DNA from: Dicyema japonicum
Taxonomy: Eukaryota; Dicyemida; Rhombozoa; Dicyemidae
Direction of reading: 5' to 3'
Length of the DNA: 64,000 bases
NCBI GenBank assembly: GCA_011109175.1
Contig: RDEW01000004.1
Span: 396,030-460,029, forward strand
Shown: positions 1-9,452 of the stretch, piece after piece
Position numbering within the stretch: the stretch's first letter is position 1
Layout of the letters: each line of letters begins with the position of its first letter
Notes under the pieces: model-generated
What the model was told of the DNA's origin: nothing
The model's input: only the letters and a program-made list of their open reading frames with translations
Database searches by the model: none
Translations under genes and position numbers: made by a program

Positions 1-310
1 GTGATGCCGATAATGGAAACAAAATTCAATTCAACAAGTTGAGATTTTCGTTTACAAAAATATCAAAAATGAAAAATCTCTAATTGAAGTGGGCATTACT
101 TCTCAGGATCATCTCAAACAAGCTGAGGTCGAGAAGTGCCACAAGTATGACTTTCTCTTTTTTGCAATTGTCAAGTAAAGACTATCTCACTGGTTATGGA
201 GTTGTCTTGAAAAGCTTCACGAATTATATGGATAAGCTATCTATTGAAGGAGCAACGAGGACTTACATCCAATCAGTTGTGTTGAAAGGACTCTCGAAAT
301 CATGCTAATT
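1..310 (+). mobile_element. 3' end of an R2-like non-LTR retrotransposon (endonuclease region), frameshifted
   Basis: Two adjoining frames encode the end of a retrotransposon protein. Frame 2 (about 50-178) contains IEVGITSQDHL followed by VEKCHKYDFL; frame 3 (about 180-305) continues with SVVLKGLSK. This arrangement (an I-E-x-G-I-T strand, then a K-Y-D helix, then a C-terminal QTIVLKK-like segment) is what I recall from the restriction-like endonuclease end of R2-type elements. A single frameshift near 178 separates the two parts, so the copy is dead. The same family reappears at the far end of the window (62.4-64 kb). Family assignment rests on remembered sequence patterns. Confidence 0.6.
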
Positions 311-734
311 GAACACAAACACAAGGTGACCGTCTCCGATGAAGAGTTTACCTTTCTTTCTACCAGCTTGTAGAGATGACATGTACTAGTCGTGAGGACA
401 TTCCATTGAATGCTAACAGAGAGATAATGACTGACTCTGATGTGGAGATTGGGAATAAGAGTAAGTTAGCGACAAACTCCTATTCCAAGAGAAGGGGAGT
501 GATTACCAACAATTATATTTACTGGATTTAGTTAAAATGTATTTTTATAGTCAACTTTAAGTATTCAACGCCTTGTGTATTTTTGCTGAAAGAATCCTTC
601 CAACATTGATTTAAGAAAGACTTATCAACAAGTACCCACCTTCAAACTCTATCAAATTTTATTTTGGGGGTTCTCGATTCAAAGCTCAGACACAATAAAA
701 CTTTGTTGTGTACAATTTATATCTACAGGGCTTT
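311..734. other. Intergenic, nothing recognised
   Basis: No coding signal, repeat or RNA gene is supported here. It lies between the R2-like fragment and the terminal repeat of the hAT element. Confidence 0.6.
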
Positions 735-1960
735 TAGCAGGGCTGTGGAGTCAGTAAATATAGCAGGACTCCGACTCCTCAAATATTATTTCTTCGGCTC
801 CGACTCGGTTATTATATAAAAAATTCAGACGTTGTAGGAATAACAGAAAAAAGAAAAAAACATTTAGAAAAAAAATTTAACTATTATTTTTTGAAATAAT
901 ATAGCTTCGACCAGGTCTTCCTTCGTAGAAGCTCAAAGGTCTGATTTGATAAATTTTATCCCAGAAAACAGCCTTTCTACGCTGACTTGTGTAGGAGGTA
1001 AAGCAAAAGATATCATAGCTGATTTTTTGATAGCTTCAGGGTAATACTCAATAAGATCATGAAGTACTATTTGACAAGTTGCAATTTTGAATTCAAAGGC
1101 TTTAAGTGGCTGGTTTTAATTCGTTTTGCACTTTCACAAATAATTTTCGAAATCGTCATTCGACGATAGGAACTGGGTTCAATTTGAATGTCAATATTAT
1201 ATGAATATGATCCTCACATTCTTCTATGTTTTGTGATTCCAGTCTCTTGATTTTTAGTTCAAGGTCAAATAATCCCATTTTCGCTAAATTTACCTGTTCA
1301 TCCGGTAAGAGCACTCGGTTCCTTGGATCAACATGAAGCTAACAGAATGTCATTGTTTAGCAATTGAGCTTCTCTTTTTTCCATTGAAATTGTAATTACT
1401 TTTAAAATCAATCCTCCGTTTTTGGAATTTATTAAATTTTTCCATTCCCATAGAAATGATCCACCTGTTAAATCTTCCGCCTGTAACCGTTTTGTAGTTT
1501 GGAAAAAAGGATATAAAACATATTCCAATTCTATAAGTTCTTCCCATTGCTTTTCAGTTAGTGAAATGTTTTGGTTGTCAATCAATAAATGACTTTAATT
1601 CAATTAATCGACGAATTATAAGGTATGTGCTTCCCCAGCGTGTTGCCTGATCAAGTATATCCCCGCTCTTCGTTGTAGAATATTATCAATCTTGGATGTA
1701 CGTGCTGATACAGATATTTGTCGGTATATATTGATTATCCCTGCAATATAAGGATCTTTTAAGCCATCTCTTATAGCCAATTGTGGTGTGTGTACTGCAC
1801 ATCGGATTTGGCACAACATTGTAGCTACTTCAGTGATGTCATCTAATATATCATCAGAATCATGATTTTCTTCAACATCTCTCTGGGTTCTATTATTTAT
1901 CTTGGCAATTAATTTTATCATGTTCGCAGCATTGTCAGTAACTATGCACAGCATCTTACG
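735..1960 (-). mobile_element. hAT-family DNA transposon with decayed transposase
   Basis: Three minus-strand blocks make up a hAT transposase. The block at 1616-1954 contains VTDNAANMIKLI, CAVHTPQLAIRDGL and KIDNILQRRAG. The block at 1328-1585 contains LTEKQWEELIELEYVLYPFF and MEKREAQLLNNDILL. About 900-1000 encodes the C-terminal dimerisation segment with VSVERLFSG followed by IKFIKSDL and KEDLVEAILF; a stop codon follows IKSDL. Near 740-760 sits GGGCTGTGGAGTC, which resembles a hAT terminal inverted repeat and would be the 3' end. I could not find the opposite terminus above 1960. The transposase is interrupted by stops and frameshifts and has lost its N-terminal zinc finger, so it cannot be autonomous. 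Confidence 0.8.
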
Positions 1961-2454
1961 TAAGAAGAAGTAAGATGATATCCAATAACCTCAAAAAAGT
2001 TTTGTAACCTTTACTGTTCAACTTTGGCTAAGAAAATCATATTCACGGAGAATTAGTGACCTTTTTGATGCAAGAGTCGGTTGATGGAATGAGAAAATCA
2101 GATATTTTTACAGTGGCACTTGTGAGGTAGTAATAAAAATGCTACTCCTATTAGTTTGAGATGCTTATTATACGAATGACTTAATAAAAAGTTGTTATTG
2201 GAAAATTCGTGAGTTAATAAAAAATTTGCCACGATATTTTCTAGTAAAAGCCTTAACCTTTTAATGACCTTTCGAACTAAACGCGATCTTAGTATTTTAT
2301 TTGAAATCTCTAAAAAATTTAAAAAATCAATAAAATTTTGAATCTTATTGACCTAAAAAATTAAATTTTGACGTTTCGAGCCTTTTAAATTCAAATTTAA
2401 TTTTTTTAAATTTTTTGATAATTCAAATTTTATTAAGGAAAGAAAAGAGAGTAA
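1961..2454. other. AT-rich intergenic, nothing recognised
   Basis: Low-complexity AT-rich sequence. Nothing protein-like is convincing on either strand. Confidence 0.6.
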
Positions 2455-2590
2455 ACAGTTTATATAGCGGGTGCCCTGCGTGGCTATTCCCTCTGAAGAG
2501 AGCAAGCGAAATTCGCTCAAATAACCAGCAGCGTTCACGAGGGTCTTCTGTTCGTGTAGTGATCCGATTCCCTAGACCGCCTTTTAATAT
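2455..2590 (-). mobile_element. LINE family A, 3'-end fragment
   Basis: This is a short copy of a segment repeated near 13.75, 15.55, 21.0, 41.05 and 54.6 kb. On the minus strand it corresponds to the end of a retroelement protein whose better copy reads CWLFERISLAILK followed by a short tail. Here the frame is broken. Confidence 0.65.
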
Positions 2591-2772
2591 AATACTTTAT
2601 TAAAAAATTTAAAAAACATGAATTTTTGAAAAAAATCGTTTACTAATAAAGTTGACCTAATCAATATGTAAATTGAGGACACAGTTTTACACAAATGTAA
2701 CATATTTTTCATAAATTATCAAATTATGTTGTTCACAAATTATTTATTAGACTCTTAGAACAACACAAGGAA

Positions 2773-5155
2773 ATGATAGGAAATATTATTGTTGGAATTA
2801 TTCTTATATTTCAATTTGATTGCCTATATCACGTTAAAGACAAGGGTTTGAAAAATGAGGGAACTATCAAAGAGGAGTTTTATCCCAAACAAATTGAAAG
2901 TGGATCCGAATATTTTTCATTTTATAAAATAAAAATAAATGGAATAACCAAAACTCTGAGATTATCCCCAAGAAATAAAATGAATAATTGCATCAATGAG
3001 GGATCACTAATAAACTACTCCAACTCTTCCGCACTCATTGATGTTTGCAATGGACTGGTGAACATTCATGTCACATCTAGATAGGATACATCTCACTCAA
3101 TGAAGAAACATTCTTCATAGAACCTAAGGATCATTCAAACTTGTCAATCTTGAGTTTACACGTTTCGTACAAACAAAACCAATTTTTCGAAAACTTGAAC
3201 GATTTAAGCATCAATAGTTTCCATTAAATTTACTTAAATCAGAAAGATCCGCCGATTCTGATATATTCATGACCTCAGACTATCATCCCATGCAACTTGA
3301 CTTGATGATCAGAGTTGAGTCAGCAGATAGTAAGGACTTTGCAAAAATTCTCAAAATGATGCCTCTGATCATAGAGATGGTAAAACTGTGAATAACCGTA
3401 GACCAATGTATTGATGCACAAACATTCCCTCGGACAATTCTTTTTATTAAATGTCGTCAAAACATACACACATGTTTATTAAACTTTATTTCTAGGTCCT
3501 TCAAGGGAGTGAAAAAAGTTATAACAGCGCTTTTGACTTGTACGACTGTGAACGAGACAGAAATATTGACCATGACATCTTATTGAAGATTACAACGTGG
3601 GAATATAATTTATTTTTAACAGAAAACAGCTTAGAAAGCAAAATATTCTTGGGACTTCACCATTAAATGCAATTTGTAGTGCGAATAAGTGCATGATCGC
3701 TAAATTTGCTGGACTGGGATTACCTGATACCTTAGCTCATGAGATTGGACATTTGTTTCATTAGAAATTATTTTATTAGTCTTGGAATATTCCACGATGA
3801 CCAATTAAAACCTCCATGTCGTGGATCAGACATAATGCGATCATATTCCGGCTTAGACGTCACTGCTACGTGGTCTTCCTGTTCAAAAAAACAAATGCTA
3901 AAAAATCTAAAGTATCTTTGCTTATATAACTTGAGAATACCCTCAAAGATTGAATGTATGAAGAAACTGGAAACGAAACGATTCAGAGCTGTTAGAATGT
4001 TGACCGACACTGGCGTCAATATGGATGACCAATGCACCACGACTGGATATTCTTTGTTCAAATCTCCATCCTTACAAGTATAATTTATAAATATATTCAG
4101 AACACGTGTTTTGGAGAGTGCAGAAAGAACATAGGGAACTACTTTTATTCTTATGATGTTAATTTCGTTGATGGAACGAAATGCCATGAAAACAAAGTTT
4201 GAATGTATAAATATTGAAAGATTTGTAAACTCGGCAAATGTCTATATATTCAACCTCTTCTTCCCTTCATTGACGGTGGGTTCGGGCCTTGGACTGATTT
4301 CAGTGATTGTGGTAAGTGTGGACTCTCTGTTTCCACGAGGAGTCGCAAATGCAACAATCCTGTGTAATCTATGTGATTTTCAAAGTCAGACCCTCTGATG
4401 GAGCAAATTACTGTGATGGACCTTTCGAAGAGTTCAAATTATGTAAAAAACCGGTCTTGGATTATTTTATATTTACAGGATTGCTCTAAATCAGTCTTGA
4501 ATTCTATTTTAGACTATCAATGTAAAAAACAGGCTGGATATAACACGGCAGTCGATATGAGTTTTTTTTTAAAAAATAAAATATAGAATATAGTTTAGAA
4601 TGTTCGCTATATTGCAAGAAATATAATACTCACCAGTTTGATATTATAGAGGCCGCTTTAGGATCTCCATGTGTGAAACATATGGATTCTAATGGAATCT
4701 GTGCTAACGGAAAATGCTTAGTTCAATTTTTTTAAAGAATTTCAGGTTATTGGATGTGACGGAGTTTTGGGTTCAAATAAAGAAATCGACGTATGCGGAA
4801 TTTGTGGGGGAAATAGCTCCACGTGCAAGTCCTACGTTGGAAAACTCTACCCAACGTTTATTTGTAAAAAAAATTTATTAAAATTCAGCAAAGGATCTAT
4901 ACAGAGTCGGAATGTTTCCTGTGGGATCCTGGGGAATTCAATTGACGACTCGTGTTCGAATCGTGCATTATTTTGTATTCGAATATGGAAAACACGTGAC
5001 TAATATAATTGATAATAGACCAACAAGAGACTCAGAAATACTCTAAAAATCGATAACATTGTAATTAAACAAACGAATGGATATGGTCATACTATCAAAA
5101 TAGAGGGCAAGCTCACTCACAACATGAATGTTTATGTTATTTTGGTTGTGTAATG
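2773..5155 (+). CDS. ADAMTS-like secreted metalloprotease (multi-exon)
   Basis: Predicted zinc protease of the ADAMTS group, acting outside the cell. The start at 2773 is followed by a hydrophobic signal-peptide-like stretch (about residues 3-17) and a prodomain. A 23-nt intron follows ALIDVCNGL and the reading resumes with IGYISLNEETFFIEP. The catalytic zinc motif HEIGHFLGIFHDD is formed by splicing a 25-nt intron near 3755-3780, and a Met-turn candidate (DIMRSYSG) follows. Downstream come a short disintegrin-like segment, a thrombospondin type 1 repeat (PWTDFSDCGKCGLSVSTRS, then CNNP) with a 24-nt intron inside, and the ADAMTS hallmark GCDGVLG...DVCGICGGNSSTC near 4750-4830. The end near 5155 is approximate. 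The early catalytic domain (about 3240-3650) matches less clearly, so a few exons are unassigned and partial decay is possible. Subfamily not determined. Confidence 0.8.
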
Positions 5156-5229
5156 TTTAGTTATCAATTCCCTCAAAATATAACCGTATTGGAGTATTCT
5201 ATGATTATAGAATATGATTGATTACTAAT

Positions 5230-5600
5230 ATACTAATTTTATTGTTGTTTTAATAAATCCTCTAGTCTTTATTGGAAAACAATTTATTACGAAACAAGAC
5301 AGTCTTCTATAAATATTAACAAATCAACAAATATTCGAGGACGAATCCGTGTTACTCTTAAGGCACACAATATTCAGCCACATATTTTATTGGACAACTA
5401 CTTTTTTCTCACAATGTCCTCGTTACGTGCCAAAGTAAGTCCTATAATTGTCATAAACATTAAGTACTTTTGATTCAGAATTTTGTTTAAAGGAACAGTG
5501 AAATAAGACTATAATATTCAGACATATATTTTTTTGGATAACTACTTTTTTCTCTCAATGTCCTCATTCATTTTCTTCCTTGTAGAAACCTCCTTTGAAT
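5230..5600 (+). repeat. Imperfect direct duplication plus LINE A tail-like sequence
   Basis: A block at about 5371-5425 is repeated imperfectly at 5515-5572. Both contain AACTACTTTTTTCTC and CAATGTCCTC. Just upstream (5272-5303), ACAATTTATTACGA followed by AACAAGACA also occurs at 8629-8645 beside a LINE A fragment, so part of this stretch is retroelement 3' sequence. No gene is supported. Confidence 0.45.
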
Positions 5601-5724
5601 AATCGTCCTACACTTTCTTTTCAAAAGACTAAACTCTTAATTCATCCGGTCAGTGTACCTGTTGGCTATTCGAGCGTATTTCTCTCGCAACCCGAAAGGG
5701 AACTATTTAAATATTCTGAATTAG

Positions 5725-5840
5725 AACGGCGTCATGACGTTCACCTGTTGTTGTGGTGTCGCTCAGTGAAAGCTCTGGATGGAAGAGAACCGTTTAACAT
5801 TCCTACTCTTCTATGACTTCAGAATGGTCGCCTATAAATT
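5725..5840 (+). repeat. Dispersed repeat shared with 27.84 kb
   Basis: GGCGTCATG followed by GTTCACCTGTTGTTGTGGTG recurs at 27841-27870. Both copies continue with a CGCTCAGT block, an AGAACCGTT block and a TTCAGAA block in the same order. Copy number in the genome is unknown. It may be a second SINE family or the body of a LINE. Confidence 0.55.
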
Positions 5841-5914
5841 TCCCCGTTTTCTCTTTACTACTTCTGTCTGGTGATGTATAACCTAATCCGGATCTCGACT
5901 CTAAACTGATTGTC

Positions 5915-6790
5915 TATAATTAAATGTAAATGGAATCCGCAATAAAGTGTTGGAGCTACACTCTCTCTTATATCATTTGAAAGTTGACATTGCCATCATT
6001 CAAGAATCTAAGCTCTCTAGAACATCACCTACCCCTTGTTTTCCTGGATATTATGTAATTCGCAATGTGTGATTGGCTATGCGTGAATTTACTATGTGTC
6101 AACATCAAGTGTCAGTTCAGCCTATTTACTATGGACAGGAGATTCAAAAGTTGACTTGAGATATTCCTCGGAAACATTCCCATTCCTTATAAGATCATTG
6201 GAGTGACATTCGACTCTTATGATGTTTTCCATTCACAAGGAGATCAAACCTTCCCTCTTTTGGACGATCATAAAAAATTGCAGACAAAATCGAAACAAAG
6301 GAGGACGCACTGACACCGGGATCATTTAATTAGACGATAACTGTCTCCTCTTTCCTGTGTTCCCTGGGTTATAATAATAATAATCGTGCGCACGATTAAA
6401 TATCCCTGTTCTGCTTCAAGATTCACTCTTTCTTCTTCGATGGTGGAGGGTATGAACTTTCTCAGACAAAAGATCATGCGGCATATGCAATCAGACACCA
6501 TATCCATCCCCAGTCTCTTTTAAAAGGCGGCGACGTTGAGAGATGCCAAGGCTTCATACAATATTCAAGGAGCTAGGAAATTCATTCAAGAGAAATCGGC
6601 CCATGAGGAGGAATTCAGTCGGAAATAAAATAAGTGCACTCCGATAGAATTCCCCTGCAGACATAAAAATAGACACTTTTGGAATGCAGTTGGATCGCTG
6701 GTGGAGCATTCGAAGAGAACTCGAAATATGTTGGAGAATGGGATCACTTAATAATTTCTTTCTTAGTAGTCTTGGAGTTTTAGTATAAAA
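5915..6790 (+). mobile_element. Decayed LINE: endonuclease and reverse transcriptase remnants with 3' tail
   Basis: Plus-strand 5918-6060 encodes NGIRNKVLELHSLLYHLKVD and then IAIIQESKLSRT...FPGYYVIR, which is the start of an apurinic-type LINE endonuclease. At 6180-6250 IIGVTFDSYDVFHS resembles the segment just after the RT domain of jockey-like LINEs. Near 6730-6785 the sequence GGGATCACTTAAT, followed by a CTTAGTAGTCTTGGAGTTTT-like tail, resembles LINE E tails elsewhere in the window. Most of the element is deleted and frames are broken. Several fragments may be adjacent by chance. Confidence 0.5.
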
Positions 6791-6930
6791 AAGGGAAATA
6801 TCTATGCAATCAGAGCTGTGACCACTATGAATTCTATATTTTTCGATGTAACTCAGACTATTTCTCAATAAAATAGTAAATTTTGTTTCATTTACAAATA
6901 AAATCAACAAATATTCAAATAAAACCAAAA

Positions 6931-7634
6931 TCAGGAAATTTGACAATCAGTAAGAGTAGGAACACTTACAATCCCCTTCCCATCGACAAACAGAGTCTCT
7001 CCTCGAAACTTCGCAATGCTATTATTATCAACTCTCAATTCTTGGAGGATATTCTTGTACAGATTAAGATCCCCGTTTGCAAACTTCCCTCTGATCGCCT
7101 CCACGTTATAAAACGATCCACATATCACCTTATCTCCCTCCAACGACCCCCCAGCTGGCAAAAGGGGTTCCACAGTCCCCTCAGAGACTGCACATAACAT
7201 CATCCCCTCAGAAGGGACTCCACGAAGTTTGAGAGTCTTCAAGTTGCAGATAAACACTCCAAGTCTGTTCAGCAGATGAGCGCGTGGGACTGTCGCTCGC
7301 AGTCCCGCACAGATAGACCTATTTTCGGCCTCTCCCACGTTCACCGTCATAGCGTAGAGTTTATCTGCGGAAGGATGGTCAACGATATCAACAATTTTGC
7401 CGACTCTAAAAAATTTAGTTCACTAGAGAACCTCATGTCGAAAAGAGAAATGTCTTTGCATTTTTCCAGATTCTTAGTTTGTTTTGTGTCAGACATTTGG
7501 AAGGCTGTGAATTTGCTGATTTGAGTTTGGAGGGGGATCACTCGTTCTGAAATTAAATATTAGCTCTTACTTCCATTTAGAAAGGATAGTCTGAACAATT
7601 CGTTTAAATAGTAATTGATGTCACCACTAACCAT
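6931..7634 (-). CDS. AIMP1/EMAP-II-like tRNA-binding protein (217 aa)
   Basis: Three exons joined by introns at 7547-7570 (24 nt) and 7406-7431 (26 nt) give an intact 217-residue frame ending at 6931. The protein is essentially one EMAP-II-type OB-fold tRNA-binding domain: DMRVGKIVDIVDHPSADKLY, then NVGEAENRSICAGL, CNLKTLKLRGVPSEGMMLCA, PAGGSLEGD and the typical C-terminal cap. This domain occurs in AIMP1/p43, in the C-terminus of animal tyrosyl-tRNA synthetase and in Arc1-like proteins, where it binds tRNA and joins synthetases into a complex. Here it stands almost alone, with about 45 residues before it and no catalytic domain. The N-terminal part does not show an obvious AIMP1 coiled coil. 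AIMP1-like is the best guess; a further upstream exon encoding a synthetase cannot be excluded. Confidence 0.85.
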
Positions 7635-7679
7635 GAACGATGATTTATGAAAATTTTATTATTTTATTTAAATATTATT

Positions 7680-7840
7680 TATTTATTTAATAACCCCGAG
7701 AAGGGAACACCAAGAAACAAGGAGTAAACCAACTAATTAAGTGATCCCGGTACACCTCAAAAGGATCGAGAGGCTTTTCTTATGTTCATCCAGAGTACCC
7801 ACGGCTTTCCTGTATCGACGACGGTCACCTTTCATTAAGA
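7680..7840 (-). mobile_element. LINE E 3' end (terminal coding plus tail)
   Basis: On the minus strand, GDRRRYRKAVGTLDEHKKSL leads to ...LRCTGIT and a stop, then GATCACTTAATTAGTTGG, CTTGGTGTTCCC and GGGGTTATTAAATAAAT. The coding end and the tail recur at 28.5 kb and, tail only, at several other sites. It is a 5'-truncated copy. Confidence 0.6.
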
Positions 7841-8012
7841 TTTGAAGAGGGGTGGGTTTTTCTCCCAATTTAAATATTTTTCTACTTAAAAATCATAAAT
7901 AATTTTTGTTTTGATTTTTATAAATTTCAATTATTATAGTAAAATCGCCAAATTAAACCAATTTTACCAAAGACCCTACAAAGATCTTCCTAAAATAATA
8001 GGATAAAATAAA
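7841..8012. other. AT-rich spacer
   Basis: No feature is seen between the LINE tail and the SINE head. Confidence 0.5.
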
Positions 8013-8290
8013 GCCGCGCGGCGCCATGTGGTGTTTCGTGGCTAATTGGTTGAAGTTTCTGTATGTAAGTCTGTTCTTCCTCCCTCTTCCTATTAGAGTG
8101 ACGTCATGTGATCCAACTGTCTAGGTGGCACCAGTGTCAGGCCGGCACGAAAAGGATCATTTTCTCTCCCCCATTCCACTGGAGGGGTTTCCACAACTGC
8201 AATTATGGACGTCTTTACCCCCTTTATGTTGATTCCGGATGGACTCTGTTTCTGTACAAATGGAAACTGGATACATTTTAGTACCGGGGT
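8013..8290 (+). repeat. SINE-like repeat (GGCGCCATGTGG family), copy 1
   Basis: Starts with GGCGCCATGTGGTG, then TAATTGGTTGAAGTTT, CCTATTAGAGTGACGTCATG, GGCCGGCACGAAAAGGATCA and TTGATTCCGGATGGACTCTG. The same ordered blocks appear at 16.95 kb on the plus strand and at 25.6 and 45.3 kb on the minus strand. No open frame is shared between copies, which supports a non-coding SINE. The 3' tail seen at 17.2 kb is missing or diverged here. Confidence 0.75.
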
Positions 8291-8599
8291 TTTCCATGGG
8301 CTTATTTTCGGAAAAATTTGGCACATAAAACCGCGGTTTGATTGAGTTGTTTGAAAGTTATTTTATTATACAATTTAGTGATGAAACTATTCATCTTTGA
8401 GGTCACTGATGTAAGCCTCTTGTTCTCAAATGTGTTACCATTGGAAAGATGTTTAATTTATACTAACATATAACATGTATCTGAGTGAGACGTGTTCAGT
8501 ATAATAATTGAATTTATATTAAAATCTGTTTATAATTAATGGTTAATGTGTGGCTTTCTTTAATAGACTATTTAGGTCATCTCAGTTCCCATAGTCTCT

Positions 8600-8826
8600 T
8601 CCTTTCATGTTTTCAAAGAAAACAATTTATTACGAACAAGACAATCAAAATAATCCAGCTGATGGCTGTTCCCTCTGGCAACTGCCAGAGAAATCCATTG
8701 GAACAACCATTCGGTTTTCCGACGCTCGTCTTCGAAATCATAAACCCAAACGATCTTAGAAAAGAGACCGTCTTGGGCCCGAAGACTCCACTTCTCGACA
8801 ATAATGGGCTCAAACATAATTAACAT
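8600..8826 (-). mobile_element. LINE family A, 3'-end fragment
   Basis: The minus-strand frame contains WLFQWISLAVARGNSHQLD, which matches the last conserved segment of family A (compare 13.7 and 15.5 kb). Upstream coding is absent, so this is a 5'-truncated copy. Confidence 0.65.
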
Positions 8827-9126
8827 TAAAACCTCCTAATGTGACAAATTGACTTAATGATTAATTGATTGGAAAGTTGAATTGATAACATCACGATTGA
8901 TGTTTAAATTATTTTCCTGATCACACAACAGATCAGATATATGTAATTTAAAACTAGAGATGTGGCATATGCGTAGATTCCCTCCTGCCACTTGAGAACT
9001 TGACAATATTACTCGTATTCTGGTAAAAGTCTCCTAATCAGATTATCAACACTTTTAACAGAATTTCGTTATGTCAACTTATTAGTAGAAACCAATAAAT
9101 GATATTGAATGGAGAATATAATACAT
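8827..9126. other. Intergenic, nothing recognised
   Basis: AT-rich. No protein or RNA signal. Confidence 0.5.
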
Positions 9127-9260
9127 GTTTGCCCTTTCTTCCATGCCCGTTGGGTGCCAAAGTGTAGGGAAAAGCAATGTTCTCGAAAATATTATCGGGA
9201 AATCATCACTCAACGTCGATTTTATAGAGTTTGTAAAACTGAATGGAGATCTGACAACAA
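9127..9260 (+). pseudogene. Decayed duplicate of the dynamin P-loop exon
   Basis: The stretch encodes FALSSM, then VGCQSVGKSNVLENIIGK, and matches the first dynamin exon at 9508-9640 nearly base for base apart from an internal deletion of about 40 nt between SSM and VGCQS. The GT of the following 24-nt intron is lost, although a corresponding ...GTCGATTTTATAG stretch remains. It lies about 300 bp upstream of the intact exon in the same orientation, so a local tandem duplication followed by decay is the simplest reading. Confidence 0.8.
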
Positions 9261-9452
9261 CTGGTGAGTAATGTCTTGAATTATCTACCAAAAATCATGA
9301 ATCGACGAATTCTAATGTGTTTAAATAAAATCATAAAATTGATGCAGCCACGTGGCGAACAAATGGAAAGTAATTAGTGGTATGTATTTGTGTGGTAAGT
9401 TAATTATAAATGATCGAACTTGTATATTTCAGCGCAACCATTCTCTGTAAAA

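Noticed and set aside
3768-4187. 139-codon minus-strand frame
   Set aside because: Antisense shadow of the ADAMTS-like exons carrying the Met-turn and disintegrin-like segment.
6322-6507. 61-codon minus-strand frame
   Set aside because: Falls within LINE debris and shows no protein-like pattern.
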